From: Chamaea fasciata
Taxonomy: Eukaryota; Chordata; Aves; Passeriformes; Sylviidae
Direction: 5' to 3'
DNA: 64,000 nucleotides
Assembly (NCBI GenBank): GCA_029207755.1
Contig: JARCOQ010000006.1
Location: 25,750,022-25,814,021, forward strand
Position 1 is the first letter of the stretch. The number at the start of each line of letters is the position of its first letter. Of this stretch, positions 26,001 to 35,175 are shown one piece after another. Below the pieces are notes generated by a model. That model made no database searches. It worked only from the letters and a program-made list of their open reading frames with translations, and was not told where the DNA came from. A program made the translations under genes and the position numbers.

Positions 26001-29000
26001 CTGGTCAAGGATGCTGGCCATGGAAAAATGATGCTGATTATTGTGGAGATTTGCCAAGCAGGACTGAGCAGCAGCATCTTGTTAAGGACAAGGCAGAGGA
26101 GAGTTTAAGGTTAGCTCAGGATGAGACATAACAGTGCTGCAATGGGGCCAGGTGTCGTGTTGAGCAGTAGCAGAAAAGCCTGGGAGGCAGGAAACGCAGG
26201 TCTGTCCTGATGCTTCTGCACTACAGACAGCTGCAGGAGCAACAAACCAGGAGGAAACTCAGGACTCTTGCGTTTTCTCCACCTACATGGTACCACTGCA
26301 CTCTGCCTTTGTGTGAAATACAAGCAGCTTGGGGCAGGAGCAACATCCATCAATCAGCACATCCTCACCAAAGCACTTTCTGCCTGTGTCTGGCTGGGGA
26401 GGTTTCTTGGAAAAATTTAATTGCACAGATCTCAATGCTTCATCTTATTTCCAAAATGTATTTTTCCACCTGTTTAGTGACCAAGCTCCCAAACAACATA
26501 GAATTTTTAAAAAGGAAAAAGTCACTTGTCTGGTAAGTTGCTGGCTCCGTAAGGGTGGGCTATGGGTGGGAGTGAGGGTGGGCTATGGGTGGCTGCAAAG
26601 TCCCCTGTGTTCTGCCGCTTTTGAGGGATAGAGTGGGAGACAGGTCCTAGCTCAGCAAAGGACCAGGTGACACGTACTTCCTAGCACAAAGATAACCATG
26701 GAAGAACAAGCAAAAGCACCAATATTTCTGCACAATTAGGCTCCAATTCCTAACTCTCCTAAGCCAGAAAAATAAGTGCTCTGGATCTACATTATAAATA
26801 AGATCAAGCTTATGCATTTCATGGAGTTTACCACAAAATTACCCTAAACTGCATATAGGGGACCACACAATGCACAATAAAGGAATATTTTCATTAAAGG
26901 CAACAGCAAAGACTTTTCTTTTTCCCATGGTAAATGATTATTGCCCTATTTAGTCTTTAATTTAATTTTCTTACTATCCATAGCCTAGGTGCATAGCAAG
27001 TAAGGTAGAAATGAAGGGATTGCACACCCCCAGGAAATCAGAAACTACTCCTGCTGGGTCTCACCTGAACATCACTTTCACAGCAGTATTTTGTCCCAGT
27101 GTCTTTAGTAGCACCACCGCCTTAAGGTGCAGACTGAAAGCTTTCCATACTCCAGGACTACCCTTCAGAGGCCTCTCTTCCCCTGCAAACACCCGGCACA
27201 GCTCCACAAATCAGCTGGCATGGACGTGCAGAGAGGCAGAGTGTGACTTACGGGAGGGTGACGCCGCTTCCCGCAGAGCCCGGCAGAGCACAAGAGAGCC
27301 AAGACGGGAGCAGCGGGAGCTGGAATGGGGATGGAGCTGAAATGGGAAGTGCGGGAAAAGAGGGAGTGACCACCCTTTGCTTTCTTACCCAGCCCCACTG
27401 GCTGCTTTTATGGCGTGCTCATAACTACAACATGCACACACCTGAAGTGCAACATGTTTGGGATTTAGGCTTCCAAGTTCAAGACTCGGGCTTATCCTTA
27501 ACTCACATGGGATTTGCAAACCAACCCTTCTTGCTTGAGGCTCTAGAGCCTGGACAGCAACAGGCACACACCAAACCTCCACTTGCTGCCCCAAATTCAG
27601 CTCAGTGAACAACACACACAGCAACTTCCCTTGGGGGTCACCAAGATGAAGCATGGACACAATGATTGCAATTTTGCAGCAGTCCTGGCTATGCCAGATG
27701 CTTTTAATCTCTGCCAGGAGAAGCAAGTGATTGAAACATCACACAGTGTGCTGAAGCAGTCACTGAGTAAACAGCAAGGTTGCTTTGCTCATTCCTTACA
27801 GTACTATCAAAATTCCTTACAAGTTTATCCTCTATTTTTCATCTTTGCTTTTAGTTGAATAAAGGGAAGGCACAAAAATCCTGTTATAAAGGAGCAAACA
27901 ATATTCCTAGGTTTTGAGAGACTTCTGCCTCTCCAGACTGGCTTGTAGCACAAGTGCACTTTGTGGAAATCAACCCTCCTCTAAGATTATTGTAAGACAA
28001 TGTTTTTAATAAAAGTTACAAACTACAACAAGTTCATATTTCAGCAGTCCTTTCCCTCCCTCTTCTTTGTTCTTGCTAACTCTTATCCCTTCACCCATTT
28101 TTCAACAGAAGGACTAACAAGGAATAATTGAGAATGATGTATGCTCAGATTTACTTGGCAAGTCTTTTTATACTCAAATATTCAATTTGTGGCTTCCAGT
28201 AATAGCAGGGTAGGCAATATCCTTTCCCTTGCCCTCCATAAAAGAAAGCAGAAAGGAATTATCCATGGATTTAGATACATTGAGGTGTTCACTATGTGTG
28301 AGCTGACTGCCTCACAGCCAGATGCTGCAAAACTACTCAGCATCACTCCAGACTCCTGACTGTGCTTTCAGGATGACATATCAGGAAAGCCTGCAGCAAG
28401 TTAGAGACAAGAACCATGCTCAGCAGCAGGTACAAATTTTTTCGTTCTAAATGCTGCATGTGAAAATATGAAAACATACCTGGAGTGAAGGTACTTTGTG
28501 GATGGACAATTAGCAAAACACTTCAGCTGGGTTCAGACTTGGCTTTCCCTGAAGGCAGCTTCACTGCTCATGTCAAAACCAAGAGTTTAATTTTAGCTGA
28601 TAAATTACAACAAAACTCCCAAGAGGTCTTGATTTGTTGCGATTCATTCATGTCATTTTCCCACTATAGTTCAGTGTCCCTTGAAAGTGAAGTTTATGCT
28701 GACTGGGTGGGCTCTGAAAGAGCCTGCATCTCCTTCCAGGGACACTGGACTCCTCCTGTAACTGCCTGCACCATAGGTGCCACATACATTATGATATAAA
28801 AATATCTTCCTGTGACCAGCCCTGCTGCAGTGTGGAGTCTGGGGAGTGACAGTCAGAGATAAAGCAGGAGGCCTGGCTGTGCCCTTCCCACCTGCTCAGT
28901 AAGTAGCTGCCTTGTGCTCACACAGTGGATCCATCCTGGGTCTGCCCACAGTGATCCCTGGTCAGCCACACCACAGGGAACCACCCAGGCATCTCTTACA

Positions 29001-30300
29001 AACCAGGGAGGGTATGATAAGAAAATGACCTGCATGTTGCAAAGCAAAGTACTGGCTACATGACAGATGGAATAAGATATAACAGTGGTAAGACTTTATG
29101 AAGCACAATAAATACACTGCAAACCCTTTTCTGCGTATGCAAAGCAGAAAATTAAATCCAGAGAATGCTGTTGGCTCAAAAAAGCCAACCAGATCCTGAC
29201 CTCCCCTCCTCTAGAGCCCAAAAATATGAATGAACTAAAGCAATCCAGATCCTGTTTGGTAATTTAGCTCTGATGACTCATCTTCCCTGAGCTCTCTTTA
29301 GGCTAATGACAAGGAAACAAACACAAGCAGAACAGTATTGAACTTGGCATCATTTTGGCAAAGTTGCGTACCCAGGATTTTGTCACCAGGCACTACTTGT
29401 ACTTCTTGTGTCACTTGTGCCCCAAGAAAGACCCTAAGATTTAATAAGCAAACCATCTGTTTTTCTTTCAAGCCACCAATAATTTCTACTTGAGCCCCAG
29501 GACAGCCTAAAATTTTACCCAAACTTGCTGTTTGATGGAGCTTAAGGCAAGCAGCCAGTCAGGGCAGCCCCCGTAGGCTGTGTCCTTAAATCTGTGACCT
29601 GAAATGCTCCATGCAGAAGTAGAGCCACACACGAAGTGCAGAAGCCAAGGAGAACCCCCTGAGGATACCCCTGAATCAGCTACCCTCACCCAGGAGTGGT
29701 ATTGTGAAGTGGTGGCTGTGACCCCTCTAAACCCTGTGGGTGAATGAGGGAAAGAGTTACATTCCTAAGACAAGGCCAAGAGTAGTGCTAAGAGTGAGAG
29801 TCACCGACATATCTCCTGCCCTCGGAATCTGCCCTTCTCTCTCAAGAACCCCTGTCCTTGTGAGTCTAGTTGGACATTCTATACAACACTTTACTTCTGA
29901 AGGAACAGGGTGACACATAATTGTTAAATGAAAAGTAAATATTGTAAGCACAATTTTATGACTAAAAATAGTTGAATTGCCTTTGGATGCGATTTTTGGG
30001 TGGTGGACTACATTTCTCACCCTGGTTTGAATATTTGTGTGCCTGTGAGCTTGCCTGTTTCCTTCACGTGTACTGAGTACCCTTTAAATGATATCACCTC
30101 TCCTGACAAGTTTCAGCATCCCTACCAGCAGAAAGTAGTCCCTCCTCGACCTCATAAAAGGGCCTTCCATCCTTCCTCACACATTCCAAAACCTCCACAT
30201 CAATGGCAACTTGCCTGGAGGGGGAACGAGCTTGGCAATCCCTCAGAAGAGGGGTCTAGTGCTCCTACCCACATTGCGTGACCTTTTTGTAATGCCGATG
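20051..30300. other. gene-free intergenic region between SLAIN2 and SLC10A4
   Basis: About 10 kb with no exon, RNA gene or transposon that I can support on either strand. Several ORFs of 100-150 codons (for example 21392-21844 and 24650-25090) show no known motif, signal peptide or splice context. A small GGGTGGGCTATGGGTGG duplication lies near 26.55 kb. SLC10A4 regulatory DNA may lie here, but nothing in the sequence identifies it. Confidence 0.6.
26552..26597. repeat. short G-rich tandem duplication
   Basis: GGGTGGGCTATGGGTGG occurs twice with a 23-bp period (26553 and 26576), separated by a G/A-rich linker. Confidence 0.8.
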
Positions 30301-30727
30301 CCAAAGTAAATTCTGTGATACCTCAGGTCGTCCGCTGGAAAGGTCGGGCCCTGCCGGCTCCAGAAGAGGCTGCCGCGGGTCGCACCGGAGGGGGGGGATG
30401 CGGCCGGGAGCCCGACGCCGCCTGCGTTTCCCTCCGCCGGGGCCGGGCGGCGCTGGCGGTCGGCGATGACCGCCGTCGAGGCGGCAGCGAGACACCGCCC
30501 ACGCCGGGGGTGGCCCCGCGTGGGTCCGGGGACGCAGCAGACAGGCAGCCGGCGACCGCGGCGCATCAGCAGCGCACGGAGATCCGAGCGGAGCCGGGGA
30601 GGGATGCGGGCTCCGCCGCCCGCCGGGGCGAGCCCTCCCCGCGTCCCGCACTGACGGCCGCCCCGCCGCCCGCGCTCTCCTCCGGGGCTTGGCGGGGAGC
30701 CGGCGGCTCCCCGGGGCCGCCGAGCCC

Positions 30728-31113
30728 ATGGCCAGCTCCGCGCAGCCCCCGGCGGCGGCGGGGGGCGGCGGCCCCGACGGCGGGTCCCTGTCGGGGGGCG
30801 GCGAGACCTTCGGGGACCGCTCCCTCAGCCAGGGCCTGAGCGTGCTGGTGGGGCTGGGGCTCTGCGTGACCATGCTGGGGCTCGGCTGCGCCGTGGACTT
30901 GGGGCAGCTGGGGCAGCAGCTCCGGCGGCCCGTAGGGCTGCTGCTGGCGCTGCTGGGACAATTCGTGGCCATGCCACTGCTGGCCTTCCTCCTCGCCCTC
31001 ATCTTCGCCCTAGACGAGGTGGCGGCTGTGGCTGTACTGCTGTGCGGCTGCTGCCCCGGGGGCAACCTCTCCAACCTCATGTCGGTGCTCGTCGACGGGG
31101 ATATGAATCTGAG
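30728..31113 (+). CDS. SLC10A4: SLC10A4 exon 1 (coding part)
   Basis: ATG context GAGCCCATGG has G at +4 but C at -3. Donor GTAGGT starts at 31114, leaving AG of a Ser codon. Encodes the N terminus, the first hydrophobic segments and GGNLSNLMSVLVDGDMNL. Confidence 0.93.
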
Positions 31114-32872
31114 GTAGGTGCCCCGCTGCCCTTTGTCCCCAGCCGGCCGGGAGCCTGCGGCAGCCCCGGGAGGCGGGGAGGGTTCGCTGGGCACCTGCCA
31201 CCGGTGGAGCCGGGACGGGCGGGCACGGCGCGCTGTGAATCGCCTGCCTCTGCCGTGGAGGATCTTACAAGAGCCCCGACACACGCCTCCTGCCTCCTTC
31301 CCTAAGAATCTTGCGTGCCCGCGCCCTGGCCGGAGCAGGGAAGGGGGTGGAGGATGGAAAGGGGAGAGAATAGAGCGAGCGGGCTCTTGCCGTGCGAAGT
31401 GCCCGGCCGGCTGCAGAACCCACTTCCAGCGGGGGCTGGGGCTTCACGGGGCCGACCCCCGGGCCGGGCGCGCGGTGATGGAGCATTTCTCTGGTTCCCC
31501 CGGCGCAGCATTATCATGACGGCCTCCTCCACGCTGCTGGCCCTCTTCCTGATGCCCCTCTGCCTCTGGATCTACAGCCGCCACTGGATCAACACGGCCG
31601 TGGTGCAGCTGCTGCCCCTGGGGGCGGTGAGCCTGACGTTGGGCAGCACCCTGCTGCCCATCGGCCTGGGGGTGCTTATCCGCTACCGGCACCCCCGCGC
31701 CGCCGACCTCCTGGTCAAGGTAGGCACGGCGCCCGGAGGGGAGGAGGGCGGCCACGCTTCGGGGGATGCCCGGGGGCGGCTCTGGGGACGGGGAGCCGAC
31801 TGTAGTGAGCTTTCTGGTCCCTCCAAACGGGTGTTAATCTCACACGGGCATAGTCAACTGCTTCGGTGGAATACAGAGACTTACAGTCTTGAAATAAAAC
31901 GGTGGGACAGAGAAAGCGAGGGAAAGGGCAGGTTACCCCCTATCGCAGTGCGCAGGAAGGAGGGCAGCGTGGTAGGCATCCTGGACCCTGTAGCAGATGC
32001 ATTCCATGACATCCTGCTTTCTCCCCACTCTTGCTGCACCCAGGTCAGGCAAAATCAACCTGCAGGCACGGCCACACATCCTGAAAACGTGCAACTAAAT
32101 TAGCTTAATTGAGAAAGAAAGAGTGAGGCACAATTCCTGACTCCTGTTGCCCAGCAAGTCATCCCAAAGCAAAATGATGGACGGTGACCTCATTCCATTC
32201 CTTTCCTGGGATATGATCCCAGGCCAGGAGCAAACCTGGGAAGGGCAGTACAACCATGTTTTGCCGTTTAGACCCTTTAGCAAGCCTCTACCTGTGGTGC
32301 TTATCCTTCCAATATAATAGCCGTCATGTTGTTTACCAATGTCTGTCTGTTGCCAGATTTCCCTGTGGTCCCTCTTGGTGACTCTGGTGGTCCTGTTCAT
32401 CCTGACTGGGACCATGCTGGGCCCAGATCTGTTGGCACAGATTCCTGCGTCTGTCTACGCCATTGCAGTGCTGATGCCTCTGGCAGGGTACGCCTTGGGA
32501 TACGGCTTAGCCACGGTCTTTAAAATGCCCCCACACTGCAGGAGAACGGTATCTTTGGAAACAGGGTGCCAAAATGTCCAGCTTTGCACCGCCATCCTAA
32601 AACTCACCTTCTCCCCGGAGCTCATAGGGAGCATGTACATGTTTCCCTTGCTTTATGCGCTTTTTCAGTCAGCAGAAGCGGGACTGTTTGTGCTGGCATA
32701 CAAGATGTACGGAAGAGACAGCTACAAGCAAGATACACTCGGTGAAGAGGAAGACACAGATATTTCTTACAAGAAACTCAAGGAAGAGGAGGTAGCTGAT
32801 ACTTCATATGGCACAGTGACCACAGAGGAGCACAATTCCATTCAGATGGAGCCGACTCAGACGGCACTTTAG
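30728..32872 (+). CDS. SLC10A4: sodium/bile acid cotransporter-like protein SLC10A4
   Basis: Complete gene. Exons 30728-31113, 31509-31719 and 32357-32872 join in frame (phases 2 and 0) to 370 residues; stop TAG at 32870-32872. The protein has a short Gly/Ala/Ser-rich N terminus, then hydrophobic segments of a multi-pass SLC10 carrier. Family motifs seen: CGCCPGGNLSNLM (GG at 111-112) and LETGCQNVQLC (Glu267, Gln271), the positions that bind sodium in characterised relatives. The C-terminal tail has an acidic EEDTDISYKKLKEEE segment recognised from SLC10A4. In mammals it is an orphan carrier on synaptic vesicles of cholinergic and monoaminergic neurons; transport here is not demonstrated. ATG 30728 was chosen because it is the first in-frame ATG (upstream in-frame start is only TTG). 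The mammalian protein is about 437 residues; the difference lies in the N-terminal extracellular part. Confidence 0.95.
31114..31508 (+). other. SLC10A4 intron 1
   Basis: GT-AG intron of 395 bp, GC-rich. Nothing else recognised. Confidence 0.9.
31509..31719 (+). CDS. SLC10A4: SLC10A4 exon 2
   Basis: Acceptor CCCGGCGCAG ends at 31508; donor GTAGGC starts at 31720. Encodes IIMTASSTLLALFLMPLCLW and two further hydrophobic segments, ending DLLVK in phase 0. Confidence 0.95.
31720..32356 (+). other. SLC10A4 intron 2
   Basis: GT-AG intron of 637 bp. The 262-codon ORF crossing exon 2 into this intron is read-through and is not supported by splice borders. Confidence 0.9.
32357..32872 (+). CDS. SLC10A4: SLC10A4 exon 3
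   Basis: Acceptor TGTTGCCAG ends at 32356. Encodes ISLWSLLVTLVVLFILTG, the ETGCQNVQLC motif, the last membrane segments (YMFPLLYALFQSAEAG) and the cytosolic tail. One exon of 516 nt through the stop. Confidence 0.95.
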   Translation: MSLWSLLVTLVVLFILTGTMLGPDLLAQIPASVYAIAVLMPLAGYALGYGLATVFKMPPHCRRTVSLETGCQNVQLCTAILKLTFSPELIGSMYMFPLLYALFQSAEAGLFVLAYKMYGRDSYKQDTLGEEEDTDISYKKLKEEEVADTSYGTVTTEEHNSIQMEPTQTAL

Positions 32873-33059
32873 GCAGGACAAAGAGATAACTCCCCCAGAC
32901 ATGAATGTGTGTTGTGCTTGCCACCAGGCAGGGGCTGTGCTCGCTGCTGTGCAGGCGGAGCTGCTCCCGGCCTCTATCGTTTCTCCAGCTGCCCCCATTG
33001 TAGAAGGTGATGTGTGTTTATTACCATGACAGTTCTACTTCCTCAAAAGTAAACGTGGG
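32873..33059 (+). other. SLC10A4: SLC10A4 3' UTR (end uncertain)
   Basis: No AATAAA follows the stop before the A-rich tract. AGTAAA at 33048-33053 is a possible variant poly(A) signal. The UTR end is inferred. Confidence 0.35.
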
Positions 33060-33109
33060 AAAAAAAAAAAAAAAAGAAAAAAAAAAAGAAAGAAAAAAAG
33101 AAAAAAAGT
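33060..33109. repeat. A-rich (A/AAAG) low-complexity tract
   Basis: Long A runs interrupted by single G bases, between SLC10A4 and ZAR1. It could prime oligo(dT) falsely in cDNA work and obscure the true SLC10A4 3' end. Confidence 0.9.
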
Positions 33110-33397
33110 ACATCACTGCGACACAAACCAGTAACTGTAAAAGCAGTAACTGTAAAACTTCATGCAAGGAGACTGCTGCCTGGCTGAGTGCAGCAGGAAT
33201 GGGTAGAAGGAAGAATCGGTGTTCTACAGAGTCAACGCCAACTCAGTGTCAGCTCAGATGACCGAAAAAACCACGTCGCGTGTGTATCTCTGTGCCTCCC
33301 ACCTGCTGTAAAAGCATTGTTCTCTCATTGTTCTCACCACAAATACATGGCGAAGCCGAACCAAACCCGCGTTATCCGCTGTTTACTCTCTTGGAGG

Positions 33398-33428
33398 CAA
33401 TTAAGAGCCTCGCTGCCGGGTTCAGCTG
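33398..33428. promoter_or_regulatory. possible ZAR1 upstream elements (NOBOX-like and E-box)
   Basis: CAATTA at 33398-33403 reads TAATTG on the minus strand, the core bound by the oocyte homeodomain factor NOBOX. CAGCTG at 33423-33428 is an E-box. Both are short and common by chance; their position 110-140 bp above the TATA-like box is the only support. Confidence 0.3.
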
Positions 33429-33537
33429 GGGAGCGGTGAGGGGGGTGGGGGATGGCACAAGGCCGCGCTCCAGGTGGGGATGGGAAGGGGCCGCAAGGCC
33501 GGCGCCCGTCGAGGGAAACCCGGCCCCTCCCCGGGGG

Positions 33538-33545
33538 TATTTAAG
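33538..33545 (+). promoter_or_regulatory. ZAR1: TATA-like box of ZAR1
   Basis: TATTTAAG stands alone in very GC-rich DNA, 42 bp before the ZAR1 ATG at 33580. With usual TATA-to-start spacing, transcription would begin about 33565-33570, giving a leader of only some 10-15 nt. Confidence 0.5.
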
Positions 33546-33579
33546 GCCACCGCCCGGAGGTTGCCCCGGGTCCGGTGTG

Positions 33580-34473
33580 ATGGCCGAGGAGGCGATGGCG
33601 AGCTACCTCTACACCGCCTACCACCCCTACTCCTACCGCTACCCACCGCCCAAGGGCAAAGGAGGGGCGGCGGGCGGCTGGCGGCCGCGGGGCAGCAGCT
33701 ACTTCTCGGGATACGGGGAGACGGCCGCCGAGTACTTCGACAACTACCAGCGGGCGCAGCTGAAGGCCATCCTCTCCCAGGTCAACCCCAACCTGACGCC
33801 GCGGCTCCGCAAGGCCAACACCAAGGAGGTGGGCGTGCAGGTGAACCCGCGGCAGGACGCCTCGGTGCAGTGCTCGCTCGGGCCCCGCACGCTGCTGCGC
33901 CGCCGCCCCGGCCCCGCCGCGCCGCGGCCCCGTGAGGCGGAGCAGGAGCTGGGCAGCCCCGCCACCACCAGCACCCGTGCCGTGCGCTTCCCCCGCACCA
34001 TCGCCGTCTACTCGCCCGTGGCGTCCCGCAGACTCACCGCCTTCCTGAAGGAGCCGAGCCCGGGGCCGGAGCGGCGGCCGCAGCAGCAGGACAAGGCGGC
34101 GGCCGTCGAAGAGGAGCCGGCCGCGCTGCGGGAGCAGCGGGCGGCGGAGGCGGCTGCCGTGCGGGCGAGCTGGGAGAAGCCCTCTGAGGGTGGCGCCGAG
34201 CCGCTGGGGCAGCGCCCGGCCGAGCCACTCGGGCAGCGCTCGGCCGCCCCCCCGGAGCCGGCGACGGAGGCAAGCCAGGAGGAGGCGGCAGAGGCGGCCG
34301 AGGCAGAGCCTCCAACCCAGCCGGCAGAGCCTCCAACCCAGCCGGCAGAGCCTCCAACCCAGCCGGCAGAGCCTCCAACCCAGCCGGCAGAGCCGCCCGC
34401 CCAGCCGGCAGAGCCGCCGGCCTCACCCCAGAAGCGGCAGTCGCCGGCAGGCAAGACCCGCCTGCGCTTCCAG
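33580..34473 (+). CDS. ZAR1: ZAR1 exon 1 (coding part)
   Basis: 298 codons, ending KTRLRFQ before donor GTGAGT at 34474. The reading frame is open further upstream to about 33280, but the first ATG of ZAR1 type (MAEEAMASYLYTAYHPYS) is at 33580. Confidence 0.94.
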
Positions 34474-35022
34474 GTGAGTGTCGGCCGCGGGGGAGCAGAG
34501 AGGGGCCGGGCTGGTCCGGGAGGCGCCCGCACCGTCGAATAACGTTGTCCCCGGCAGTTCCTGGAGCAGAAGTACGGGTACTACCACTGCAAGGCCTGCA
34601 ACATCCGCTGGGAAAGCGCCTACGTCTGGTGTGTCCAGGGCACCAACAAGGTAGGGCCGGCTCGGATTGCCCTGGCTCGGGCTCTTGGCCGCCGCCCTCC
34701 TGCTGACCCCAGCCTTCCCCGCAGGTCTATTTCCGTCAGTTCTGCCGGACCTGCCAGAAGTCCTACAACCCGTACCGCGTGGAGGACATCACCTGCCAGG
34801 TAAGAGACCCCCGCCCTGCCCTGAGCCCGGCCGCTCCCGGGCCCGGCCGCCCCCGCCGACCGCCGCCTTCTCCCTCAGAGCTGCAAGCAGACGCGGTGCA
34901 CCTGCCCCGTGAAGATGCGCCACGTGGATCCCAAGAGGCCCCACCGCCAGGACCTCTGTGGGAGATGCAAAGGGAAACGCCTCTCCTGCGATAGCACATT
35001 CAGTTTCAAATACATCATCTGA
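33580..35022 (+). CDS. ZAR1: zygote arrest protein 1 (ZAR1)
   Basis: Complete gene. Exons 33580-34473, 34558-34650, 34725-34799 and 34879-35022 join in phase 0 to 401 residues, stop TGA 35020-35022. The start ATG has G at -3 and +4. N-terminal part: Tyr-rich YLYTAYHPYSYRYPPPKGKG, then a conserved block (YFDNYQRAQLKAILSQVNP, TKEVGVQVNPRQDASVQCSL). Residues about 150-290 are low-complexity Glu/Ala/Pro, with a heptapeptide tandem repeat. The C-terminal zinc-binding domain has paired cysteines C309/C312, C336/C339, C353/C356, C361/C363, C381/C384 and C391, ending FKYII. ZAR1 is an oocyte cytoplasmic RNA-binding protein that holds maternal mRNAs translationally silent and is needed for the oocyte-to-embryo transition in mammals and fish; that role is known from the family. 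ZAR1L is the alternative, but SLC10A4-ZAR1-FRYL synteny supports ZAR1. Confidence 0.95.
34306..34425 (+). repeat. 21-bp in-frame tandem repeat in ZAR1 exon 1
   Basis: Four identical copies of GAGCCTCCAACCCAGCCGGCA at 34306-34389, encoding EPPTQPA each, then a diverged copy (EPPAQPA, 34390-34410) and a partial one (EPPAS). Third-position identity across four copies points to recent expansion. Confidence 0.95.
34558..34650 (+). CDS. ZAR1: ZAR1 exon 2
   Basis: Acceptor CCCCGGCAG ends at 34557; donor GTAGGG starts at 34651. Encodes FLEQKYGYYHCKAC, then NIRWESAYVWCVQGTNK: the first CxxC pair. Confidence 0.95.
34725..34799 (+). CDS. ZAR1: ZAR1 exon 3
   Basis: Acceptor CCCCGCAG ends at 34724; donor GTAAGA starts at 34800. 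25 codons: VYFRQFCRTCQKSYNPYRV and EDITCQ, second CxxC pair. Confidence 0.95.
34879..35022 (+). CDS. ZAR1: ZAR1 exon 4 (coding part)
   Basis: Acceptor CTCCCTCAG ends at 34878. Encodes SCKQTRCTCPVKMRHVDPK, RPHRQDLCGRCKGKRLSC and DSTFSFKYII, then TGA. Confidence 0.95.
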   Translation, partial: SCKQTRCTCPVKMRHVDPKRPHRQDLCGRCKGKRLSCDSTFSFKYII

Positions 35023-35170
35023 ATGGGATGGGGTTTTTTGTTTTTGTTTAGGGCTCTTCAAGAAAACTGCAAGCAGAGCAGATTATTTTTGTTTTTTGTT
35101 GGTATTGTTGAAGGTATTTGTTGAGAAGTAGCTAGGAAAACATGAAAATAAAAGCATTGCAAAGCACACT
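35023..35170 (+). other. ZAR1: ZAR1 3' UTR
   Basis: Short A/T-rich UTR with AATAAA at 35147-35152; cleavage is expected about 35165-35175. U-rich elements such as TTTTTGTTTTTGTTT and TTATTTTTGTTTTTTG near 35035-35100 resemble cytoplasmic polyadenylation-type U-tracts, which would suit a maternal mRNA, but this is inference. Confidence 0.7.
35147..35152 (+). terminator. ZAR1: ZAR1 poly(A) signal
   Basis: Canonical AATAAA 125 nt after the stop codon. Confidence 0.75.
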
Positions 35171-35175
35171 CAAAT

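Larger units (their letters stand above)
30360..31790. promoter_or_regulatory. CpG island at SLC10A4 promoter and exons 1-2
   Basis: An abrupt change from A/T-rich DNA to very GC- and CpG-rich sequence near 30340, lasting through exon 2. No TATA box is evident ahead of the start at 30728, consistent with a CpG-island promoter. Large ORFs on both strands here (for example 339 codons on minus) reflect GC-rich composition. Confidence 0.8.
33430..34980. promoter_or_regulatory. CpG island covering ZAR1
   Basis: Dense CpG and G/C from just above the TATA-like box through all four ZAR1 exons, ending near exon 4, where composition returns to A/T-rich. Confidence 0.75.

Noticed and set aside
30265..31284. 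339-codon minus-strand ORF over the SLC10A4 promoter and exon 1
   Set aside because: It lies antisense in a CpG island, is built of Arg/Pro/Ala runs expected from GC-rich DNA, and shares its sequence with a clearly coding exon on plus.
31315..32103. 262-codon plus-strand ORF around SLC10A4 exon 2
   Set aside because: It reads through introns 1 and 2; only 31509-31719 is coding, with clear GT-AG borders and family similarity.
33060..33109. A-rich tract as the poly(A) tail of a processed pseudogene
   Set aside because: No retrocopy body or target-site duplication is recognisable next to it; it looks like a simple repeat.
33280..33579. N-terminal extension of the ZAR1 frame
   Set aside because: It has no ZAR1-like sequence, and a TATA-like box lies inside it; the first ATG giving the ZAR1 N terminus is at 33580.
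34008..34532. 174-codon minus-strand ORF with GGSAGWV repeats
   Set aside because: It is the reverse reading of the ZAR1 21-bp tandem repeat and has no domain of its own.
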